11,322 nt of DNA, taken from Bacillota bacterium. GTDB taxonomy: Bacteria; Bacillota; Clostridia; Lachnospirales; Lachnospiraceae. The position numbers were made by a program, and so were the translations under genes. The DNA lies in the NCBI GenBank assembly GCA_023437715.1, contig JAEZFK010000056.1, positions 1 through 11,322 on the forward strand, read 5' to 3'. Below are positions 5,390 to 11,322 of this stretch, piece by piece. The notes below the pieces were generated by a model that searched no databases, was not told the DNA's origin, and saw nothing but the letters and a program-made list of their open reading frames with translations. How positions within the stretch are numbered: the first letter of the stretch is position 1; each line of letters begins with the position of its first letter.

Positions 5390-5430
5390 GTAAATACATT
5401 TCTATCGGATAAGTACAGAGCTGCCGCCTT

Positions 5431-6396
5431 CTACAGGCTTCCAAGATCCAGGAGAACCTGCGCCTGATGGCAGTCCTCAAAGAGGCCCGCAGTTCCAACC
5501 TGTATGTTGTCATAGGTTTTAAAAAAGTATTCACAGGTGTTTGTATTGATAAATGCCGTGTATTTTGTATAATCGTAAGTGTTCCGGCTTGTTATGACCG
5601 CTCCTTTGGGCACCGTGACGCTTTCCATAACATGAAAACAGGAAACAACTGCTTCGTTGCTGCTTTGAGGCGTCGGAATATGGGACTTTAAATACGCGGT
5701 CCGCACAAAACGTTCCGGAGATGTATAGCCTCCGGGCAAAGGCTGGGTTCCTCCCGCCTGTCCGAAAGGCGTCAGGCGTACATTTCCCCACCAGGCTTCA
5801 TCTTTCTGCCAGGGTGTTGCCTCCATATAATTTCTCAAATTGGTCATATGCCACTGAAAATCAGGACTGTTGGTCATGACGCCTATTGGATTATAAAATA
5901 CTTCTCTTCCTCTTTCCGTCAGCTCAATGACAACGCATTCCCCGCTGCGGTCAACCGCAATCCAGTGCAGAGGGGCCACGGTCCCTGTCACAGGATCTTC
6001 CTGGCCCACGATTGCCAGATTCTTTAAAATGACAGCTAAGTCCTTTACAGAGGCGCACTTTCCTAAAATATAATGAAGAAAATCAAAGGAGGCGACCTGT
6101 TCCCGGGCTTGGGGCTCCGGCGGAATGTCATACGCTGCATAGCCTGCAAAATAAAGGGTTGCGGCTGCAAATCCCATTTCATTTACACCATCAAAAAAGG
6201 CGAGAAGCCCGTTAAGTTCCTGGCCGACGCCCATAAAACGGTAGCTGTTGCGGATTTCCCCCCCATTAAGAGCATTGTCCCACTGGTAATCCCTGGGAAC
6301 AATGTAAAGATGAGGTTCGATTTCATAAGAAAAGTCCATATTCCTTCCAAAAAATGTTTCTCCCTGCTGAGACTTCAGGGTAATTGCCGTACACAT
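5431..6396 (-). CDS. Choloylglycine hydrolase family Ntn hydrolase (penicillin V acylase / bile salt hydrolase type)
   Basis: A linear-amide C-N hydrolase: Met1 is removed and Cys2 becomes the nucleophile. The residues that define the family are present: Cys2, Arg18 and Asp21 (in GRNMDFSYEIEP), Asn176 (in VMTNSPDFQWH) and Arg229 (in SPERFVR). At the position that separates subtypes, bile salt hydrolases usually have Asn82, whereas this protein has Tyr82 (in ATLYFAG), as in Bacillus penicillin V acylase; this points to acylase-type specificity, though that residue alone does not settle the substrate. Length (321 aa) is typical. No signal peptide, so cytoplasmic. ATG at 6396 with AAAAGGAG ten bases upstream (6407-6414). 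Flanked upstream by the terminator of the DUF255 gene, it is monocistronic. Physiological substrates could be conjugated bile acids, N-acyl amino acids or related amides. Confidence 0.9.
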   Translation of the reverse strand: MCTAITLKSQQGETFFGRNMDFSYEIEPHLYIVPRDYQWDNALNGGEIRNSYRFMGVGQELNGLLAFFDGVNEMGFAAATLYFAGYAAYDIPPEPQAREQVASFDFLHYILGKCASVKDLAVILKNLAIVGQEDPVTGTVAPLHWIAVDRSGECVVIELTERGREVFYNPIGVMTNSPDFQWHMTNLRNYMEATPWQKDEAWWGNVRLTPFGQAGGTQPLPGGYTSPERFVRTAYLKSHIPTPQSSNEAVVSCFHVMESVTVPKGAVITSRNTYDYTKYTAFINTNTCEYFFKTYDNIQVGTAGLFEDCHQAQVLLDLGSL

Positions 6397-6469
6397 ACTG
6401 GCTTATCTCCTTTTACATGGATCGCTTATTTATTTATATGGAGGAATGATGGTTTTATGTGTGCAGACG

Positions 6470-6536
6470 GCAAAAGAAAGCGTCCCCGGCTTTCCGGCCG
6501 ATCCATTCTGTTTTCAGACCAGAAAATTGGGGACGC
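6470..6536 (-). terminator. Leftward intrinsic terminator of the AGCS-DUF255 unit
   Basis: On the minus strand GCGTCCCC (6529-6536) pairs with GGGGACGC (6480-6487), followed by TTTCTTTTG. The loop is long (about 41 bases) and may itself fold. The arm starts five bases after the stop codon at 6542-6544, so termination right after the gene is likely. Confidence 0.6.
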
Positions 6537-6541
6537 CCTCT

Positions 6542-8587
6542 TTACAGGGTCTCCAGCATATCCTTTAAATTCTTTATATTTTCTGCCGGCCGCATGCATG
6601 AGCCGTTACGGCAGACATAATACTTGCTCCCGGAAGAAGGGATGGGATAATCCCCGGTATATGGTACTGCCTTTGCCAGCTCCTCTTCATTGGAAGGGAT
6701 CTTTAAAAGCACGCTGGAATCCGGCGACAGGCTTTTTTGCAGCTCTTTCAGCTCATTTAAAACGGTCTTCCCATCAGAAACACAGATGATTTCCGTAGAA
6801 GGGTATAAAACGCTTTGAATCGCCAGTAAGGAAAAGCAATAATTTGCAGGGCTCTGGCCGACTGCCCCTGCTAAATAAGCCAGCTGTTTTTCAAGAGCTT
6901 TCTGCCACTTAACCTCTCCTGTCAGATGATAGAGCCTGCTCATCACATAGGCCGCCACAGAATTTCCTGACGGAAGAGCGCCGTCGTAAAGCTCCTTGGG
7001 GCGGCTTATGAGCTGGTCCCTGTCATGGGCATACATATAAAACCCGCCGCCGGCTTCATCTGAAAAAAGCTCCAGCATCTTTTCCAAAAGCTTCCCGCAC
7101 CGGATAAGATAGGAAACATCAAAGGAAGCTTCATACAGTTCTATGAGCCCAAAGGCATAAAACGCATAATCATCCAGCTGACCGTCATGAACGGCCTGTC
7201 CGTCCCTGTAACGGATGTAAAGCCTGCCATCCTGGCTTGTTAAATTTTTATCAATAAATGATTGGGCTCTTTGGGCCGCTTCAAGAATCCGGTCATCTCC
7301 CAGAATACGGCTGGCTTTTGCAATGGCGGCGATCATAAGTCCGTTCCAGGAGGTCAGGATTTTATCATCCGTGTGAAGAACCGTCCGTTTCAGCCGGTAA
7401 CCATAAAGCCTTTGGCTCAGGCTGTCAATTTTTTCATTTTCTTTCTCATATTCCTTATTTTCAATCAGATTCGGAATATTCTTTCCTTCAAAATTGCCTT
7501 TTTCCGTTATTCCAAACCATTGGCAAAAGCCCTGGGCCTCCTCTTCTCCAAGCACACGGCTGATTTCCTCTTTCTCAAAGGTATAGAACCTTCCTTCCAC
7601 CCCTTCACTGTCCGCGTCCTGGCCGCAGTAAAAGCCGCCTTCTTCATCGGTGAGGACATTTAAAACATAGCGGAGAATTCCTCTGGAAACACGGGCGTAC
7701 AGCTCCTCTCCCGTCATGCGGAAAGCTTCCCCGTAGGCATAAAGCAAAAGTGCGTTGTCATAGAGCATTTTCTCAAAATGAGGAACCAGCCATTTTTCAT
7801 CGGTAGAGTAACGGGAAAATCCGCCTCCGATGTGGTCGTATATACCGCCCCGGTACATTTGCTTAAGAGTTTTCTCCGCTGCCGAAAGAGCAGCCTTATC
7901 CTTTTCAAGGGCGTGATGCCTTAAAAGAAAAATCAGGTTGTGAGCCATGGGAAATTTAGGGGCTCTGCCAAATCCGCCCCACCTTTCGTCAAAGGACTTA
8001 AGAAGCATGTCCCTTGCCTCGTAAAGCAGCTCCTTTGATGGCTCTCCTTTCTGGTCCGCCCCGGCCTGTGCCTGCCTGTTTAAAAAGCCGGTTATCTCCT
8101 CTCCGGCCTCCAGCACCTTATCTCTTTCCGTCTTCCACAGCTTTTGAATGGAAGCCAGAACCTCCATAAGCCCCTGGGACCCCCATCTGGAAAACTTGGG
8201 GAGATAGGTCGCGGCAAAAAACGGCTTCTGCTCCGGGGTCATGAGGATCGTAAGGGGCCAGCCGCCGGAGCCGGTAAGGGCCTGGCAGACGGACATGTAG
8301 ATGGAATCAATATCAGGCCGTTCTTCCCGGTCGACCTTGATTGCAATATAATTCTCGTTTAAAACCCTGGCCACCTCTTCATCCTCAAAGGATTCATGGG
8401 CCATGACATGGCACCAGTGGCAGGTAGAATAGCCGATGGAAAGGAAAATCGGCTTATCCTCCTCCTTTGCCTTTGAAAATGCCTCCTGGCACCAGGGATA
8501 CCATTTTACCGGGTTATAGGCGTGCTGCAGCAAATAGGGAGATTTCTCCCCTGACAGCCGGTTCGGTGTTTTTTCTGATGCGGTCAT
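6542..8587 (-). CDS. DUF255 thioredoxin-fold protein with C-terminal alpha/alpha barrel (YyaL/SPATA20-like)
   Basis: Homolog of Bacillus YyaL and mammalian SPATA20; the biochemical role is not established. From the chosen start it is 681 residues, close to the usual full length. The N-terminal thioredoxin-like DUF255 domain (about 10-165) opens with NRLSGEKSPYLLQHA and contains a CHWC active-site motif (Cys56, Cys59), then KVDREERPDID and GSGGWPLTILMTP. The rest is an (alpha/alpha) barrel like that of sugar epimerases and six-hairpin glycosidases, with the conserved segments GGIYDHIGGGFSRYS, PHFEKMLYDNA, CGQDADSEGVEGRFY, TSWNGLMIAA and DGALPSGNS. I chose the ATG at 8587 because GGAGG (8593-8597) precedes it by five bases; the ATG at 8599 has no ribosome site. 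It follows the AGCS gene by 85 bases with no terminator between, so cotranscription is possible, but a -10 like TATACT lies in the gap. Confidence 0.92.
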   Translation of the reverse strand: MTASEKTPNRLSGEKSPYLLQHAYNPVKWYPWCQEAFSKAKEEDKPIFLSIGYSTCHWCHVMAHESFEDEEVARVLNENYIAIKVDREERPDIDSIYMSVCQALTGSGGWPLTILMTPEQKPFFAATYLPKFSRWGSQGLMEVLASIQKLWKTERDKVLEAGEEITGFLNRQAQAGADQKGEPSKELLYEARDMLLKSFDERWGGFGRAPKFPMAHNLIFLLRHHALEKDKAALSAAEKTLKQMYRGGIYDHIGGGFSRYSTDEKWLVPHFEKMLYDNALLLYAYGEAFRMTGEELYARVSRGILRYVLNVLTDEEGGFYCGQDADSEGVEGRFYTFEKEEISRVLGEEEAQGFCQWFGITEKGNFEGKNIPNLIENKEYEKENEKIDSLSQRLYGYRLKRTVLHTDDKILTSWNGLMIAAIAKASRILGDDRILEAAQRAQSFIDKNLTSQDGRLYIRYRDGQAVHDGQLDDYAFYAFGLIELYEASFDVSYLIRCGKLLEKMLELFSDEAGGGFYMYAHDRDQLISRPKELYDGALPSGNSVAAYVMSRLYHLTGEVKWQKALEKQLAYLAGAVGQSPANYCFSLLAIQSVLYPSTEIICVSDGKTVLNELKELQKSLSPDSSVLLKIPSNEEELAKAVPYTGDYPIPSSGSKYYVCRNGSCMRPAENIKNLKDMLETL

Positions 8588-8592
8588 ATTTT

Positions 8593-8597
8593 CCTCC
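8593..8597 (-). promoter_or_regulatory. Ribosome binding site that decides the DUF255 start
   Basis: GGAGG on the minus strand, five bases before the ATG at 8587. It overlaps the alternative ATG at 8599, which argues against use of that codon. Confidence 0.75.
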
Positions 8598-8623
8598 ATT
8601 CCGTGAATGAAACATTTTTCCTT

Positions 8624-8629
8624 AGTATA
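8624..8629 (-). promoter_or_regulatory. Possible -10 element for a DUF255-only transcript
   Basis: TATACT on the minus strand about 37 bases before the start codon, with no convincing -35. Low confidence. Confidence 0.3.
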
Positions 8630-8672
8630 TCCCTAAACCTTAAAACAATAACTCTATTTCCGGGCAGTCTCC

Positions 8673-10022
8673 TTATTTGGGAAAGGACACCTCTTTCATT
8701 AAAAATATCAGTGCCAGAATGTTGGGAAGGGCCATGAGGCCGTTCCAGATATCGGAAAATTCCCATACTGTCTCAAGTTTCGCCAGACAGCCCAGAAATA
8801 CTGCTCCCAGATAGAGAAACGTATATACTTTTCCTCTTAAAATCCGCTGTAAAAAATACAGGGCTTTCCGCTTTTTTAAGCTCTCCGCCAGATAAACAGC
8901 CGCCTGACGCCCCAGATAATACCAGGCAATGATGGTCGCAAAAGCGAATACCAGCATGGCTCCCGACACCACATATTCCCCCAGGCCGCCTAAGCGTTTG
9001 GAAAAGCAGTAAGCGGTGAGCGCTGCCCCGTCATATCCCGGCGCTGCCGCATTGCCGTCTGTCATGCACAGGATTACAAAGGCAGTCATGGTACAGATCA
9101 GAATGGTATCAAAAAATACCTCAAACATGGCCCACATCCCCTGCTGGTGCGGCGTGGTATCCTCGGCAGCGCCGTGAAGCACCGCCATGCTTCCAAGTCC
9201 CGCTTCATTGGAAAAAACACCCCGGGATATGCCGTATTGCAGGCTCTTGCTGATCCCGTAACCGGCCGCTCCTGAAAACGCGGATACAGGGCTTAGGGCA
9301 TCCTGAAAAATGCACTGAAAAATATGGGGAATCCTGTCATAACAGGACATAATAACGACCATGGAAAACAGCATGTAAAGGCCTGCCGAAACAGGGATCA
9401 GCCGCTCGGAGACAAAGGCGATCCTTCCGATCCCTCCCAGAATCACCAGAAATACGATTCCTGTCAGCAGAATCCCCACCGGAACCGACGGAATGCGGAA
9501 GCTGTACTCCAGGGTTTCCGCAATGGAATTGGACTGGACCATACTCCCCATGCCAAGGGAAACCATGATGCAGAGGAAGCTGTACACCATTCCCAGACCT
9601 GGAAGCTTAAGCCCCCGCTCCAGATAGACCATAGGACCGCAGATCCATGCCCCGTCCTTGTTCCGGTAACGGTAACGGATACCCAGCATGGTTTCCGCAT
9701 AGCCTGTCATCATGCCGATGGCGGCGGATACCCACATCCAGAATATGGCCCCGGGGCCGCCTGCTGTCAGGGCTGTGGCAACGCCCACAATATTTCCGGT
9801 GCCGATGGTGGCCGCCAGCGCCGTACAGGCCGTCTGGAATTTTGTGACCGAATCCTTATCCTCCCCATCCTCTTCCCGGATGCTTCCGATGGTCTGGTTC
9901 CACCAGTAGGGCAGTTTTCGTATCTGAAAGAAACCTGACTTTATCGTATATACAATTCCGATTCCGAGGAAGAGGACCAGCAGCCATGGCCCCCACACCA
10001 GTTCATGTATGCGATGTATCAT
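8673..10022 (-). CDS. AGCS family sodium:alanine/glycine symporter
   Basis: A sodium-coupled amino acid importer of the alanine or glycine:cation symporter family (AlsT/DagA type) in the cytoplasmic membrane. From the ATG at 10022 it has 449 residues and roughly ten hydrophobic segments. Family signatures are clear: HELVWGPWLLVLFLGIG at the start, AATIGTGNIVGVATAL at about 70-85 (the substrate and sodium site region), SRGVFSNEAGLGSM at about 266-279, TIIAWYYLGRQA at about 363-374 and WNGLMALPNILALI near the end. Two starts are possible: ATG at 10022 with GGGAG eight bases upstream, and TTG at 10037 with AAGGAG five bases upstream, which would add MGADL. I prefer ATG because the protein then begins where relatives do. 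It diverges from the phospholipase gene and is followed by the DUF255 gene; no functional link between them is evident. The substrate (alanine, glycine or another small amino acid) cannot be fixed from sequence. Confidence 0.93.
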   Translation of the reverse strand: MIHRIHELVWGPWLLVLFLGIGIVYTIKSGFFQIRKLPYWWNQTIGSIREEDGEDKDSVTKFQTACTALAATIGTGNIVGVATALTAGGPGAIFWMWVSAAIGMMTGYAETMLGIRYRYRNKDGAWICGPMVYLERGLKLPGLGMVYSFLCIMVSLGMGSMVQSNSIAETLEYSFRIPSVPVGILLTGIVFLVILGGIGRIAFVSERLIPVSAGLYMLFSMVVIMSCYDRIPHIFQCIFQDALSPVSAFSGAAGYGISKSLQYGISRGVFSNEAGLGSMAVLHGAAEDTTPHQQGMWAMFEVFFDTILICTMTAFVILCMTDGNAAAPGYDGAALTAYCFSKRLGGLGEYVVSGAMLVFAFATIIAWYYLGRQAAVYLAESLKKRKALYFLQRILRGKVYTFLYLGAVFLGCLAKLETVWEFSDIWNGLMALPNILALIFLMKEVSFPK

Positions 10023-10117
10023 AAGATCAGCTCCCAAAGGCTCTCCTTAACACTTATTCCCTATGGCTGGTTCCTATGAAAATTTCCAATGATTTTTATA
10101 CAAAATAAAATATCCTA

Positions 10118-10126
10118 TGGTATAAT
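10118..10126 (+). promoter_or_regulatory. Extended -10 promoter of the phospholipase gene
   Basis: TGG followed by consensus TATAAT (10121-10126); TATACA 18 bases upstream is a poor -35. The leader to the ATG at 10169 is about 35 bases. Confidence 0.65.
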
Positions 10127-10157
10127 CAAAATAAAGAATCTGCTTAAAAAATATGCG

Positions 10158-10162
10158 AGGTG
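10158..10162 (+). promoter_or_regulatory. Ribosome binding site deciding the phospholipase start
   Basis: AGGTG, six bases before the ATG at 10169. It contains the alternative GTG at 10160, which therefore is unlikely to be the start. Confidence 0.7.
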
Positions 10163-10168
10163 AACAGT

Positions 10169-11152
10169 ATGCCCGGTTTTACCACCCACTACCTTTTAGG
10201 AGTCAGGGTTTTCAATGATATGCCAAATAATCCTTTAAAACGGATCATTTCCAAATACCGCTGGCTTTACCAGCTGGGCCTTCAGGGCCCGGATATGTTT
10301 TTCTATAATATACCCATTCTCCGCCACCGGGATTACCGGAACGTGGGGTCTTATATGCACGAAAACCATGTACATGATTTTTTTGTTTCCTGCTTAAACC
10401 ATCTGTCCCAGATTGAGTCCAGACAGCAGAGGGAGCAGGCCATTTCCTATATGAGCGGCTATTTCTGCCACTACATCGGGGACTCCATCTGTCACCCCTA
10501 TGTATACGGCAGAATCGAATACGATGTGAAAAATGCCGGCAATTATTACCACGGTCTTCATGCCATGCTGGAAAATGATATCGACGCGCTGCTCCTGATG
10601 AAATATAAAAAGAAAAAGCCGTCCCAGTTTAACCAGGCCGCTACCATCTGCTTAAACGGTCAGGAGACCCAGTTTATCTCCAGGTTTTTATCGGAGTGTA
10701 TTAACGAAGCCTATTATCCCTTAAATTACAGGAACAATTTCCGGGTGACTCCGAGAATGGTTTCCCGTTCCATCCTGGCAATACGGCTGGGCTGCCGCAC
10801 CCTTGCAGATCCCAGGGGCCGCAAGAAGAACAGCATTGAATTTTTTGAATCCCTCTTCCGGCGCAATCCCCTGGCGTCCCAGAAGCTGGTGACGGACATC
10901 CCTCCCGACCCGGTGATCGCCTTTAACTTAAACCATGAGGCCTGGTGCAATCCCTGGAACCGCCGTCTGGCATCCCAGGCATCTTTCCCTGAGCTTTTCC
11001 ACCAGTCCATGGCAAAATGCAATGATGTGTTCTTTCTGCTAAATGAAGAACTGACCTCATCCGTTCCTTTAAAGAGCCTGGACCACAATAAGCTTTTAAA
11101 GGAATTGGGCAATTATTCCTACCATAGCGGACTGGCCCTGGATACGGAATAG
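10169..11152 (+). CDS. Zinc-dependent phospholipase C family protein
   Basis: Belongs to the zinc-dependent phospholipase C superfamily (Zn_dep_PLPC), whose members share an all-helical fold with three catalytic zinc ions; clostridial proteins of this intracellular subgroup have not, to my knowledge, been assigned a substrate. The 327-residue protein starts MPGFTTHYLLG, giving the metal-ligand His7, and continues with LGLQGPDMFFY (Asp42), MHENHVHDFF (His64, His67, His69), CHYIGDSICHPY (His101, Asp105, His109) and YYHGLHAMLENDIDALL (His128, His131, Glu135, Asp139), the expected series of His and Asp ligands. The C-terminal part contains DPVIAFNLNHEAWCNPWN. There is no signal peptide, unlike the secreted alpha-toxin type, so it should act inside the cell. 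ATG chosen from AGGTG six bases upstream; GTG at 10160 would add three residues. It is monocistronic with its own promoter, divergent from the AGCS gene. Confidence 0.88.
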   Translation: MPGFTTHYLLGVRVFNDMPNNPLKRIISKYRWLYQLGLQGPDMFFYNIPILRHRDYRNVGSYMHENHVHDFFVSCLNHLSQIESRQQREQAISYMSGYFCHYIGDSICHPYVYGRIEYDVKNAGNYYHGLHAMLENDIDALLLMKYKKKKPSQFNQAATICLNGQETQFISRFLSECINEAYYPLNYRNNFRVTPRMVSRSILAIRLGCRTLADPRGRKKNSIEFFESLFRRNPLASQKLVTDIPPDPVIAFNLNHEAWCNPWNRRLASQASFPELFHQSMAKCNDVFFLLNEELTSSVPLKSLDHNKLLKELGNYSYHSGLALDTE

Positions 11153-11179
11153 GACAAATCCCTGGCGGCAAGCATAAAA

Positions 11180-11196
11180 GGGGCTGCTGCAAAATC
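11180..11196 (+). mobile_element. Possible insertion-sequence terminal inverted repeat
   Basis: GGGGCTGCTGCAAAATC resembles the GGGGCTGTTGCAAAA ends of IS1182-family elements. If so, the element would extend rightward past the window edge; no transposase and no second end are visible. The resemblance is from memory and short, so this is a tentative call. Confidence 0.3.
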
Positions 11197-11232
11197 AATG
11201 TCAATAAGTTAAGCTCTCCAATCCGTTTATTT

Positions 11233-11273
11233 AAGGGTAGTACATGTAGAAATATATGTACTGCCCTTTTTTT
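11233..11273 (+). terminator. Rightward intrinsic terminator after the phospholipase gene
   Basis: GGGTAGTACAT (11235-11245) pairs with ATGTACTGCCC (11256-11266), 11 bp with one G-U pair, around a 10-base loop, then seven T (11267-11273). Two A before the stem can also pair with the first T. It lies about 80 bases past the stop at 11152. If the IS-end reading of 11180 is right, this terminator would be inside the element. Confidence 0.8.
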
Positions 11274-11322
11274 GTAATAACTCAAAAAAAACACTTGACA
11301 AATCAGTGAAAATTTGCGGCGA

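Larger units (their letters stand above)
4962..5430. other. Gene-free, hairpin-rich intergenic region
   Basis: I find no convincing protein gene on either strand in these 469 bases. The stretch contains several inverted repeats described separately: 5038-5077, 5198-5255, 5290-5313 and 5344-5381. The left half (4962-5200) is AT-rich and otherwise unremarkable. Two short minus-strand ORFs near 5180-5290 (one of 19 codons reading MKKNLISGF at its start) have only a distant ribosome-like GGGAGGAG with a hairpin in between, so I do not call them. Confidence 0.6.

Noticed and set aside
5307..5534. Leftward ORF of 75 codons overlapping the 3' end of the Ntn hydrolase gene
   Set aside because: It lies mostly antiframe within the hydrolase coding region, is rich in Arg and Leu in a low-complexity way, has no ribosome site, and runs through the terminator hairpin.
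9659..9681. Short direct repeat GGTAACGGTAACGG
   Set aside because: It lies inside the symporter gene and encodes an Arg-Tyr-Arg-Tyr stretch at a loop, so coding explains it.
11295..11322. TTGACA as a promoter for a gene beyond the right edge
   Set aside because: At 17 or 18 bases spacing the next bases begin GGCGA, which does not match a -10 element.
1..11322. CRISPR array, toxin-antitoxin, phage or defence genes
   Set aside because: No regularly spaced repeats, no recognisable toxin, nuclease, recombinase or capsid genes were found on either strand.

Overview
The window looks like a chromosomal stretch from an anaerobic Firmicute, most likely a Lachnospiraceae (Clostridium cluster XIVa) member. 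The reasons are mid-range GC, strong AGGAGG-type ribosome sites, extended -10 promoters of the TGGTATAAT type, and the gene content: a YesL-like DUF624 protein, a GNAT with an N-terminal extension, a zinc-dependent phospholipase C family protein, an AGCS symporter and a choloylglycine hydrolase family enzyme. The assignment is inference from family knowledge, since no rRNA or tRNA is present.

Layout, left to right. (1) 1-160: the last codons of a rightward gene, its terminator, and a facing terminator for the next unit. (2) 203-1697: two overlapping leftward GntR/UTRA regulators forming a two-gene operon with its own promoter and terminator and no enzyme or transporter gene. (3) 1939-2721: a leftward DUF624 membrane protein, divergent from (4) 2939-3640, a rightward single-pass membrane protein of unknown function. 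(5) 3576-4848: a leftward pair, cyclophilin peptidyl-prolyl isomerase followed by a GNAT acetyltransferase; the GNAT 3' end overlaps the 3' end of gene 4 tail to tail. (6) 4849-5430: about 580 bases without a protein gene, holding the cyclophilin promoter, a leader hairpin, and a series of inverted repeats including a rightward terminator with no rightward gene in front of it. (7) 5431-6396: a leftward Ntn hydrolase of the penicillin V acylase / bile salt hydrolase family. (8) 6542-10022: a leftward pair, AGCS sodium:amino-acid symporter then a DUF255 (YyaL/SPATA20-like) protein. (9) 10169-11152: a rightward zinc-dependent phospholipase C family protein. (10) 11153-11322: a strong terminator and a sequence resembling an insertion-sequence end.

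The genes do not form one pathway. The window reads as a run of mono- and bicistronic units, each with its own promoter or terminator. I did not find a convincing new multi-gene system (no defence island, CRISPR, phage module or biosynthetic cluster). The parts most worth a second look are the gene-free, hairpin-rich stretch at 4962-5430 (possible small RNA with an anti-Shine-Dalgarno-like segment), the orphan pair of UTRA regulators, the unknown membrane protein at 2939, the tail-to-tail coding overlap at 3576-3640, and the possible IS end at 11180.
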